Assembly (NCBI RefSeq): GCF_041146395.1
Contig: NC_090989.1
Location: forward strand, 285,993,343-286,057,342
DNA from: Eulemur rufifrons
Lineage: Eukaryota; Chordata; Mammalia; Primates; Lemuridae
DNA: 64,000 bases
Reading direction: 5' to 3'
Within the stretch, counting starts at the first letter, position 1; every line of letters starts with the position of its first letter. This document shows, one piece after another, positions 46,450 through 56,312 of the stretch. The notes beneath the pieces were generated by a model. That model saw nothing but the letters and a program-made list of their open reading frames with translations, had not been told where the DNA came from and did not search any database. The translations under genes were made by a program, and so were the position numbers.

Positions 46450-49270
46450 GGGAGGGATGGTCGGAAGGACAGCCAAGCAGAAGAAAGCGCTGGATGTGGC
46501 GGAGGGGGGGCGGGGTGTAGCGGGCAGGGCTGGTGGAGGCGGAGTGTGCGGGGGATGGGTGGGCGGCCTCCAGGGGACCCCCAAGCCCCAGGAGGGTCTT
46601 CGCTGGCCTGGCGGGGGAAGGAGCAGTGGCGATGTTAGGCCTGCGCCCTCACATTCCGCCTCAGGCTTTGCTCCCCAGCTGTCTGGGCCTCCTTTCCTGG
46701 CCTTCAAGGCCCAGGTGGATGTGGCCCCCTCCCGGCAACCTCTGCTGGGCGTCAGGAGCCAGCTGGCCTCCCTGACGTCGGAGGGCAGTCTGTGTGCCGC
46801 GTCCTTGTGTGCAGGCGCTTCCGTCCTTCCCGGTGCTGAGCTAAGGCCTCTGGGGGACAGACCCCAGCAGGCAGCACCTTCTCTCTCTTCCCTCACTGCA
46901 CCTGGTCTCCTGGCTTCTAAATCCTGTGCTCCCTCCTCTGGCCAGCTGCGTCCTGGCTCTTTCTAGCTGACCATCCTCCTGCATTTCCTGGTCTCTCTAT
47001 GGCGTGCACGTCCGTCCGTTCCAGCAGTAAATGCTTCCTGCGTCCAGCCGAGGTCGGATCAGAGAGACAGACAGTTGGATGGGAGCCCAGCACCCTCCTG
47101 GCAAGGAAGTGGGGCAGGCCCTGACCTTGCCTGGTCTGTCTCCTTTCTCTCAGGGGTTCCCAGTGGCCGAGTCCCCTGCCTGTGGCCGCCTCCACCCTGG
47201 GTCTCTTCCGTGCTTCCTGGTTGGCACCCTCGCCTGGCTTCCAGCACACACCTGCAGATGGGGGAGGCAGGGCAGAGGGTGAAGGCTGGGTCACCTATGC
47301 CTTCTTTCTTGCCCTGGCCACAAAGGGGCCTGCCTGGGGAGGGGTGGCAGGGACCCCTCCAGCAACCCCATTGGCCACTATCTGCCAATACTTGCTACCA
47401 CCACCACAGTGAGCAATTTGGTGCACACAGAGCTCTTGCAGGAAGAGCCTGCACGGCCCACTGGGCTTGAGAGACGTGGGCTGTGCAGTGCACAGTAGCT
47501 CCGACCTGGACACATCCAGAGAGCAGGGCTTCCTCCTCTGCCCTTGCACAAAGCCACGCGTGTGGCCATTCTCAGCCCACACTGATCAGCTGGCCTCCTG
47601 TTCCGCGGAGCTGCATGTTCCAGGAATGTGCTGCTCAGGGTCTCTCCCGAGGACAAGGCTGTGGACGGTGCCCGGCATCCCCAGCCTGTCCTCCTCTCCT
47701 CTGACCCCTGGGCCCTCCCAGCTGGGATTTCCTTTATAGCTCCGACCCCATGAGCTGGCAGGGCGGTTGTGGTTTCAGAGTGTGTGTCTGCCTGCCTCCT
47801 AGGGCTCTGCCCGGTGAAGAAGGGAGGCTGTGTGTCCTTGGCCACACCCCGGTCCTTCACCAGACCTGTCAGTGCACACAACACCTGGGGAGAAAGCAGC
47901 TCCCAGCAGCGAGGCCACCTGGCTCGGCCTCCTTTTGTTCACACTGGAGAAAAAACTGTCTCCCCAGAGAGCAGCACCAGGCCTTTCTCCATCAAATGTG
48001 CCCCTCAGAAGGGAGAACCTAAGGGAGCTGTAAATCATCCCCTGGGGTGGCAGCCACGTGCCCGAGAAGCCGATAGTGCCAGGCCATGCCTCTCCACAGT
48101 GGGAGAATGTCAGGGATACTGCAGGGGCAGCCACCAGCTGGGGCCTCGCCCGCCTGCAGGCTAAGAACAAATGCACCTTTGGCTTTTCAGACGGCTTCCA
48201 CATAGCGGTGCCGGGGAAATGGGGGCATGGCCAGCACACCCAGGTGCCAGATAATGCCTTGGCCTAATTCTCCAGATGCCCCAATAACCCCCAAGTTCCT
48301 GAAACCACTTTTCCCGGCTGGGCCTTCCGGAGCTGGCCCAGGGCAGGACCTCCCTAGGCCTGCTGCAGGGGGTTGGGCACAGTCTTCCAAGTCTCCTAGC
48401 CAGTTCTATGGGACAGGAAATGCCTGTTTAACCCACTGAAGGTGTGCCTGGAAAACCATCCAGGGTAGGAGAGGGAGGAGATGCAAAGTAGGAGCATGAA
48501 GAGCTCGGCTGGCCGGGGGCAGCTTCTGCTGGGACAGTTTATGCCCTGGGTGCCAGCATGGGAAGTCCTTACCTTGTAACTCAGTCTGCCTTTCTCCCAG
48601 TTCTCTTTGCAGGCTGCTCCTGCTGGGGGCAGAAGTCCTCCCCTGCACCTCCCAGGCAGGGCCCCGAGGGCGTTTCAGGAGTGGGCCACAGGTCTCTGCT
48701 CCTTTTACTCCGCTCTCCTGGCGAGTGGGAACACCCAGGTCTAGCTCAGGGCCTGGGCTGGCCTCCAGGGCTCCCACACACCTCCAGGGGCCTTTTGCTC
48801 CTCAGGCGTGAGCAACTGTGTTTCCCCCAAATGTGAAAGATACCCCTTCTGTGCAGCAGGCGCACATCTCCATCCAGCATGGACCCACAGCAGCATGGGG
48901 GACATGGGAGAGGGACCTGGTCCCTCAGAGGACTTCAGTGTCTCGGGCTGGGTGCACGGTGGGAAGAGCTTCAAGCAGGACTTTCCGCACGGAGGTCTGG
49001 GCTATGACACCAGCTCTGGGAGTGCTCGAGGTGGCCGGGCTCCCAGGTGGCTGGACCGGGGCAGCCCTGGGTCCTCACGAGTCCCATACACAGCCGAGTT
49101 GGATCTGGCAGTTGCACGGGCTGGAGCCAGTTTACCCGGCCCTGTCTCCAGGTGAGCACAAGCCCAGCACTGTGTAGACATCACCCACAAACAGCATGTT
49201 GCAGCCTCATCCCCAAAGGGTGTTCTATAACTCGTGCCAAGACCAAGAAGGACCAAAAAACTTTCTTAAT
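46450..49270. other. Intergenic DNA between CpG island and NRARP 3' end, no gene seen
   Basis: No repeat, exon series or RNA gene was recognised. A G-rich purine tract lies at 46497-46560. Confidence 0.45.
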
Positions 49271-49274
49271 ATAA

Positions 49275-51110
49275 AAAGATCAATGAAAAATTTATTTATA
49301 AATTTTTCATGCTGGGCTACAAGTCTATATCGTACACTCAGGAATGTGCTGCAGACTTATCCAGTTAGAAGTGATCATACCGTGACCCATACACAGCTTT
49401 GATATAAGCCTAGAAAGTCTTAACATTAATTAACATAATTAAAAAGGTATTTGCATCTAGAAAAAATATACAGAAGAACTCCTTTTGGAGTAATCTGTGC
49501 CTCAGTTTCAATGTCTGCTTGTTTCACTGACATTATCAATATATTCTTCTCACACACAGTTTTACAAAAAGCCACAGATGACTGCGAGTGTGACCAGCCA
49601 CGCACAAAGGGCCTCCACCCACCTGTGTCCTCAAGTGCTCCCCATTTTTGCACGAAGGGTCAGCAGCACTTCTACGAAGGGGAAACCTCATTTAAATTTG
49701 AATAATTCAGCCTCCCTTTTATTTGTCAGGATCAAAACAACGAGGGGTGTGGGATTGCATAGAAAATTGGAACCACAGAAACCAGGAAGGGCGCCTTTCA
49801 GGACAGAAAGTGACGCAGGAGCACCTCCCCCGGCCCAGGTCCCGGTGCAGCCCCTCCCCCACAGCAGGACTTTCGGATTCCAATCGAGTCCCCCAAGCTC
49901 GGGGAGGCTGAAGAGGGTCAAACGGTCCTTCAGTTCACTCAGCAATTAGCACAAGAGATTCACAGTCTTATAGGTATTTTATAAAAATATAAATATGGGT
50001 ACACTCTGTTGCCTTCACAACGCTGGATACGACGCCCTTTAAAATTGGGTTTATAACCAAGATTCAAAAAATACACCTAAAACTTGGCTTAAAATATGTT
50101 AATATTTCATATTCTGTCATAAATGTTATGACATTTAATCGTGGCAAATCCATTTACTTTTTAAAAAAGTGTGCAACCGACGATAGAACCAACTAGCAAA
50201 GGCAGCGTCCCCTCATCCCCCCACGACGCCAGCGGCCTCCCGGCTCCCGCGGAAACCGCAGAACCAGCCGGTTTGGGGCACGGTGGCCTCTCGCAGGGCG
50301 GGGGCGGGGGGGGGGGGGGAGGCCCTGGGGCTTCCAAAACTCCAGAGGAACAGGGGGAGGGGAGGGGAGGGGAGGAGAGGGGGAGGAGACCTGGGCGAGG
50401 CGAAGAGCGGAGAGACCCCGAGCAGGGTGGGTGGGGGACAGGGACCACGGGAGAACCTTCAGGCTGGGCGGTGTTTTCAGTGCAACCAAGAAATGGTAGA
50501 CTCAAGTTTTTAGTTTTAAGACTAGAAAAAAAAATGCATCTTTCCCCCATAACCACATTGACCACGCACAATATTTTCCGAACAAAAAAGACAGGCGCAC
50601 AAACTTCACCCACAAATAAACACACACAAGATAAATAGTGAGAACACCAAGAGCAGTAGCGCGTCTCCGCGCGCGCAGGGCGGCTGCTTCCGCGGCGGCG
50701 GGTCCCCGAGTCCGCCGTCCCCGCCGCCGCGTTCGCCTTCGGGAGGAAACATTTGGAGTGGAGGATCCGGTATCTCGGGATTCCGACCTTGCTAGTGGCG
50801 AGACTCAAATTTCAAACGGGCTGGAGCCTGCGCCCCGCCCCCACTCCCGGGGTGGCGGGGCGGGGGCCGTGGGAAGGCGTCCGGCGTGGCCGGGCTGCCC
50901 CGGCGGCCGCGGGGAGGCGCTCGGCCGGCAAAGCTGCCGGGCCTGGGGCCGCGGACGCGCGCCGTCCTCGCCGCGGCTGCGGGCGGGCGCCAAGGGCCCG
51001 GCGCGGGGCTCCTGGCGGGGCCGGCGACCCTGGCGCACACCGAGGTAGTTGGCGGGAAGTACAGCAGAGACGACGCGGGCACGGGCCGCAGTCCAGGGAC
51101 CCGGCGGGCA
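49275..51110 (-). other. NRARP: NRARP 3' UTR (predicted)
   Basis: AT-rich sequence with several ATTTA-type elements at its distal half and a C-rich part (G-rich on the plus strand, 50296-50400) nearer the stop. No interspersed repeat was seen. The extent is inferred from the poly(A) signal at 49291-49296. Confidence 0.6.
49291..49296 (-). promoter_or_regulatory. NRARP poly(A) signal within a perfect hairpin
   Basis: TTTATT on the plus strand reads AATAAA for NRARP. It lies inside a perfect inverted repeat (49283-49310: 12-base arms ATGAAAAATTTA/TAAATTTTTCAT and a four-base loop). It is about 1.8 kb past the stop, consistent with the roughly 2.5 kb NRARP transcript known in human. Confidence 0.7.
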
Positions 51111-51455
51111 TCACCGGCCGCTGGCCGCGTACTTGGCCTTGGTGATGAGATAGAGCACGATGTCCTGGTGGCCGCCGAACGCGGCGATGTGCAGCGCACT
51201 CCAGCCGTCGCGGTTGGCCAGGCGGATGTCGGCGCCGAACTTGACCAGCAGCTTCACGAGCTCCAGGTTGCCGTCGATGACCGACTGGTGCAGCGCCGTC
51301 TGGCCCTCGGGCCCGAACGAGTTCACGTTGAATTCGCAGTTGGTCATGTTCTGCAACAGCGACTGCAACTCCTGCGTGTTGCCCTTGCGCACGGCCTCCT
51401 GGAAGATGCGCTGCGTCTGGGGCGCCGAGCAGGTGGACAGCTCGGCCTGGCTCAT
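51111..51455 (-). CDS. NRARP: NRARP (Notch-regulated ankyrin repeat protein), single exon
   Basis: A 114-codon frame with start codon 51453-51455 and stop 51111-51113. It begins MSQAELSTCSAPQTQRIFQE and ends KAKYAASGR. By recall it is identical or nearly identical to human NRARP at the same length. It holds two ankyrin repeats, about residues 50-79 and 83-112. NRARP is switched on by Notch; it binds the Notch intracellular domain-RBPJ complex and promotes its loss, and it also affects LEF1/Wnt signalling. The frame is open upstream, but the 51455 ATG gives the known N-terminus. A TATA/octamer promoter lies about 370 bp upstream and a paired RBPJ-like site lies near 54.6 kb. No break or odd residue was seen. 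Confidence 0.98.
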   Translation of the reverse strand: MSQAELSTCSAPQTQRIFQEAVRKGNTQELQSLLQNMTNCEFNVNSFGPEGQTALHQSVIDGNLELVKLLVKFGADIRLANRDGWSALHIAAFGGHQDIVLYLITKAKYAASGR

Positions 51456-51823
51456 GCTGCCACCCGGCGCGGGCCGCGGACCGGGCCGGGGCTCAGCGCG
51501 GGCGGCGGCTGCGGCGACGGCCCCCGGCTGTCTCGGGGCGCGCCTCGGCGCATGGAGGGCGCGGCGCCCCCAGGCCCCGCACGCCGCCCCTGGGCGCTCC
51601 GGGCGCTCGGGGCCGGGGGCCACCGCTGCGGGGCCCCCGCTGCATCCAGCCGCGCCCAGGTGGGCGACGGGGGAGGACGCTGCGCTCTCAGGGGCCGGGC
51701 CCGGCCGGGGGCTGCGGTCCCGCGCGGTCGCGGTCCCTGCTCGGTTCGGCTGCAGCTTCCACGCGCCCCCCCACGCGCCGCTGCACTAGCTCACCCGCGG
51801 TGCCCGGGCTCCTTTTACCTTCC

Positions 51824-51835
51824 TTATATTTGCAT
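51824..51835 (-). promoter_or_regulatory. NRARP core promoter: TATA box fused to an octamer
   Basis: On the minus strand ATGCAAAT (51828-51835) runs directly into TATAAGG (TATAA at 51824-51828). A CCAAT box lies upstream at 51877-51881. The start site would fall near 51795, giving a 5' UTR of about 340 nt. Confidence 0.75.
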
Positions 51836-51960
51836 AACAATAGGGCGCCCGTGACGCGCGCGCCGGCTGCCGGGCCATTGGGTTGCACCCACGTGGGGGC
51901 GGGGAGTGGGCGGTGCCGGGGCGGGGCGTGTCGGGGGCGTGCTCCAGCGGCAGGCGCGTT

Positions 51961-51978
51961 TCGCGGCAGGGGGCGCTG
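51961..51978. promoter_or_regulatory. CTCF-like motif at NRARP promoter
   Basis: GCGGCAGGGGGCGCTGG fits the CTCF core (AG-GGGGCGC). It lies about 170 bp upstream of the predicted NRARP start site. Confidence 0.5.
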
Positions 51979-52199
51979 GTCGCTGGCCGCGCCAGGAGGG
52001 GGTGGCCAGGTGGCCACCGGGGGTCCTAGCACGGCCGCCATCCCCCGCGCCCAGCGCACCAGGGCCCTCTGCATCTCTCCGCCGCCGTCGTACCGCCCAC
52101 TCCCCCTCCGACCAGCCGGGGAATTCCAAGCTCCCAGTGCAGCCAGCAGACCTAGGCTGGCTCTGGCCCTAAGCGCGTCCGCGAGGTGGGCCCGAGGGC

Positions 52200-54530
52200 A
52201 GCCTCTCCTGGGTGGGGGTTTGCGGGCATCTCAGACCCAAGGGCCAAGGCAGAGATCTCTCTGAGGCGAGAGGCGCGCGGGGCGAGACCGGTCCAGCCCG
52301 TTCCCGGGGGCTCACCGTCCACGCAGGTGACAACTCCACCAACAGCTCGGGGGTGGGTCTTTCCCGCGCGAGGGTGGCTTCCCTGGCAGCCTGGCTCAGC
52401 CTTGTTTGGTCCCCACCGTACTGACATGGGGAGCCCCCAAGCCTGCCCCGAGGTCCTGCTCCTCTCCAGGTGAAGCCCAGGGCTGGGGGGTACACAGTGG
52501 GTCCGTCTGTTGGTGGTGGACCTCGGGCCCTGCCTCCTCTACAGCCCGCCCCCTTCAGCGTGGACGGGCACATACCCAGCCAGGTGCGTGGTCCCAGATA
52601 AGGCACCAAGGACTGCCTTGCAAGAGACTCTGAAATGACTCATTGCCAAACTGTAAAACCCATTTTTTTATTGATCACACTAACAATTGGCCGCAAGGCA
52701 TTAGCAGTGGGAGGCAGGGCCACACTTCCTCCTCAGGATTTTACAGTTTGCAGCTCGGCTGTGGTCGCTGGAAATTAAGGCGGAATCATTCTCAGACCCA
52801 GCAGAGCAGGAGGCCGGGCACGCCGGGGCTTGAATTCCTTCTGAAGCCAGAATTCCTTCAGAAACCAGGCCGGAATTCCGAGCAGGCAGCCCCCCGGCGG
52901 TGGGGGAGCGGTGGGGGAGACCACCCTGCCAGCCCTTGCCTGAGGATGCTCCCCGTGGCTGCAGGGCTCCTGTGGGTGTCTGCTCCGGGCCCTACTGTGC
53001 GGCTGCCCACGTGGGTGTACCCCACCCTGCTCTGTGCTCTGGGAGGGGTCACAGCCAAACTGGCAGGAAAAACCGGGACTGGCCCTGGCTGGCCTGAGCA
53101 GGGCCTCGCTCCCCTGGCTCCTCCTGAAGGCCCGGGAGCCTGTGTCCCCTAAGTGGGCAGCTCGGACCTTGCTCTGGGCTTCCTGAGGCCTGAGGTCCGG
53201 CTGGTTCTGCCCAGGCCTGCTCCTCTGGGTCTCACGGGCTCTCCCAGGAGCTCTTGAGGGGGGCCTGAGTGTTCTCCCCAACATGCAGGTGGGAATGGAC
53301 GCTTGTGTCACAGAGTAGCCCCCAACAGAGCAGAGCTGGGGCCCAGGCAGGGCCAGCACCACCGGTCCTGTGCGGTAGGGGAGGCAGGGCCCCCCTGCTG
53401 CTCCCTGGCACTGGCCGCCTCGACAGACGCCGTCCTGCAACAGGGCTGGTGTCAGGGACGGTGCCCTCAAACACAGGAGGCAGGAGCCCCATCCTGGTCA
53501 GTTGAGTTTCTGTGCATCTGTCCAGGGCCCGGCCTCGCTGGACTGGCCGGGGTGGGTGCAGCCCTCGCTCTCAGCAGGCACAGGGGTGTCCTCTGCAAGG
53601 TGGCCCCAGCCCGGGTGGGCTCAAGCCTGGCCTGGAGACACTGCGGGCCAGGAGCAGAGCCTGGGAGAGTCCCGCCAGTGCCGCAGACATCCGTGGCGGG
53701 CAGCAGACAAAGGGGCCCTGTGTGAACTCACTGTGGGAACGCGAGGCCCTGCCACGGGGCCGTGAAATCGGCAGCGGCTCCCAGCGAGGGCCGGCGGCGC
53801 GGGCGCCCCTGGCAGGGACAGCTAGAGTGGCGCTGCCCTGGCGGGAGCCTACCCAGGGTCACCAGCCTGCCCTGCCCTGGCCCACAGTGGGGTCAGACGG
53901 ATGTGGCCGGGCCTGCCACTGCTGCCTGGCTGTGACCTGAGCCCTGTGCCTGGGCTCACCCGAGGGCCACACTGTCCGTGGGTAGCGTGCTCGGTGACGC
54001 CTGGGCTCGGGCTCTTCCCCTGTGGCTGTGAAGGGCAGTTAGCTCAGAGCTACTCTGGGCCACAGCTGTATCCCCGGGGCACTGGCTCCAAGTCGGCAAT
54101 TCCTGAATGTTCGCTGCGGGACACATCCAAAAGGTGGACATTGGTTCCCGGTGCTGTAGGAGGGCAGGAGGGGCGGGACCCATCGTGAGCCAGGCCCCTC
54201 TGGAGGGTTCGGTGGCATCTCTTGGGGTTGTCACCTCCTGCCGTCTGTGAGCCCCTGACCTGGGACCTGAGCACGAGGCTAGGCCCCGGCCTTCCTCCCT
54301 GGCCTGGCCCTAGCCCAGGGGGCCCTGCCTGCCATGGCCCCCTCCCCCTCCAGGCATGCCATCCTTTCCTGCCCTGGAGGCTCGAGCAGGGGCAGGGTGG
54401 GGAGGGGAGGCCTGGGGGGGTGGCAGACGGGCGTCCTGGGAGGGTCTGGGCAGCACAGCACAGAAGGGGCAGCTGGCCAGAGCCGGCCGGGGCCTGCGGC
54501 CACCTTAAAGGAACCAAGCAGGGGCGGGCA
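52200..54530. other. NRARP upstream region, no gene seen
   Basis: Repeat-free DNA. Isolated RBPJ-type words GTGGGAA occur at about 53289 and 53728. No exon was recognised. Confidence 0.5.
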
Positions 54531-54586
54531 GGCTGTGGGCAGTGGGGGCGGGGCTTCCAGCTAATTCATTAAAATGTGTCGGGGAG

Positions 54587-54617
54587 CGTGGGAAAGAGGA
54601 GAGTGTTTCTTCCCAGC
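54587..54617. promoter_or_regulatory. Paired RBPJ-like sites (candidate Notch dimer site)
   Basis: CGTGGGAA (54587-54594) and the inverted TTCCCAGC (54610-54617) face each other across 15 bases. The first site is a full RBPJ consensus; the second keeps the GGGAA core. It lies about 2.8 kb upstream of the NRARP start and is followed by AT-rich homeobox- and forkhead-like words (taattcattaaa just before it; ataacaaacac at 54662-54672). Confidence 0.55.
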
Positions 54618-55520
54618 AGCCCAGACACCTGGTAGAAGGACCGAGAGAGGATAGAGATCAAATAACAAACACTCAGCCTCGGCCCGCGGTTGGCCCGAGT
54701 GGAGGAAGGACGCCCCGGGCAGGAACTGCTGCAGACAATCGATTGCAGGGACTGGCGGCTCCGGGCTGGTCGCTGGGGGCACGGCCTGGCACCAGGGACC
54801 GCAGCTATCCCTGCCATCCCGGGGTCTGTCCCCTCCCCGGGAAGAGCCCTGGTGCTGGCTGACCTGCCCCGGGGCTAGGAAGGCACTTTGGGGTCAGACC
54901 CCGAGTCCCAGGCTTGCTGCCAGCACCTGGGCCTGCGGTGGGCCCCGCAGGGAGCCTCACCCCCCTCCACTTCCCGGGCCTTGGACGGGGGCACCTCAGA
55001 GCCCCGGAGAGCCCCGCGAGGTGGCAGGGGGGACGTGAGAAAGCAGGGATCACACCCTGGGCCTGGACGTGGCGGGCGCAGAGCCAGCCAAACCTAACCA
55101 GGCCCCGCCGCAGCCTCTGTGGCTCTGCCTCCGTGTGTCCAGGGCCGCGGCCGTGTCCCCTCCGGCGGGAGCACAGTCTCCAGTCCGCAGCCGCCTGCTC
55201 TTAGTCCTAGCAGGTGGGAAGAGTGTGGTCACAGGCTGCCTCCCTGAGACGGACATGGGGCTGGGGTCCCCCTCCCAGAAGGAGTCGCCTGGCCCCGAGG
55301 GTCCTGACCCTCTTGTGGGGTCCTGCTGGCTCTTCTCGCCCTGAGGCCCCTGCCTGACCCGCAGGCTCAGGCCCCGCAGGAGTGCAGAGCCGGCTGACCT
55401 GGGAAATGGCCTGCGCATGCGGTCTGCGCACCTGGGGCCTGCAGGTGCTTCTCACCCTGGGCTGAGGCAGCCGCTCCTCCCTGGCTCCCAGAGCCCTGCT
55501 GCCCAAGGCTTCCGCCTGGG

Positions 55521-56312
55521 CTACTCCGCCAAATCGGAGCTGGTTTCCGCTCCAGGCAGGAAGGAGAGGAAAGGGATGTGAGTGAGGGAGGGGCGCATTC
55601 CTGGGGGGTGAGCAAGGAGGGGGCAGGCGACCGCAAGTAGAAGTCCAGGGCCAGGCCGGCCGCTTGCAGGAGCCCCGGTGCCCTCCCTCTGCCGCCCCTG
55701 GGCCCCCACCTGGCACAGCAGCCTTGGACCCTCTGAGGCAGTGGCCACCTGGGCCTGAGCTTCCTCCCACGCAGGGGCTGCAGCAGCTACCTCCAGGTAG
55801 ATGCGAGCATGGAGACGCCGGCACCCACCGGTGCGGAGGCTGGCGGTGCCTGGTGCCTGGGGTTCCAGTTGCTGCGCCCTCTCCCACGGGGGCCACCCAG
55901 CCCTGACGGGGGGTGATGGAGGCCCACACGGGCCAGCCCTGCAAGGTCCAAGCATCCTGACCGCCTGGAAGCTCCGCCCTCCCCCACAGCGGCCTCCCTG
56001 GTGGCTTGCGGGCTCGGGGAGGGGCTGAGGACTGGCACCAAGCAGACGAAGGAGTCCACGGCCACTGGCATCTTGCACTTTGCTGCTGGCTGGACCGGAG
56101 GCTCGGCTGGGCTCACAGGGGCTGGGGGTGCCCTCCAGGACCTTCCGGAAGTGGGTGGTGATGTGGCCAGGTGGGAGCCCTCCCAGAAGACGTTGCCACA
56201 GCAGGTGCAGCAGCAGAAATGGGGCAGCACGCCTGCCGGGCCCCCCCAGCTACGGCTGGGTCCCCTGTCCGGTGTGGCCAGCGTCCTGGCGAGGTCTGCC
56301 GCCTCCAGCCAG
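55521..56312 (-). CDS. EXD3: EXD3 (exonuclease 3'-5' domain containing 3), terminal coding exon, apparently frameshifted
   Basis: From acceptor AG (56314-56313) the minus strand reads WLEAADLARTL..., then FCCCTCCGNVFWEGSHL, which matches the C-terminal zinc-ribbon end of human EXD3 (Mut7-C region; CxxC and VFWxGSH kept). Directly after GSHL (near 56170) the human-like continuation THFRKVLEGTPSPCEPS is in another frame, as if one base were missing. Neither frame ends where human does: one runs to 55787, the other to 55521. Human EXD3 is a large minus-strand gene whose 3' end lies a few kb upstream of NRARP, as here. Other EXD3 exons were not found up to 64000, so they lie in or beyond a long intron. 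It is a putative DEDD-type 3'-5' exonuclease by family. Confidence 0.6.

Larger units (their letters stand above)
50640..52100. promoter_or_regulatory. NRARP CpG island
   Basis: Dense CpG across the promoter, 5' UTR, whole coding region and proximal 3' UTR, judged by eye. This is usual for a developmental regulator. Confidence 0.75.

Noticed and set aside
51456..51623. N-terminal extension of NRARP in frame
   Set aside because: No known NRARP form has it; the sequence is 5' UTR in a CpG island and the 51455 ATG gives the conserved 114-residue protein.
53721..53736. Tandem RBPJ-like words near 53.7 kb (GTGTGAA and TGTGGGAA)
   Set aside because: Same-direction, closely spaced and embedded in GC-rich DNA without the paired geometry; too weak to call a site.
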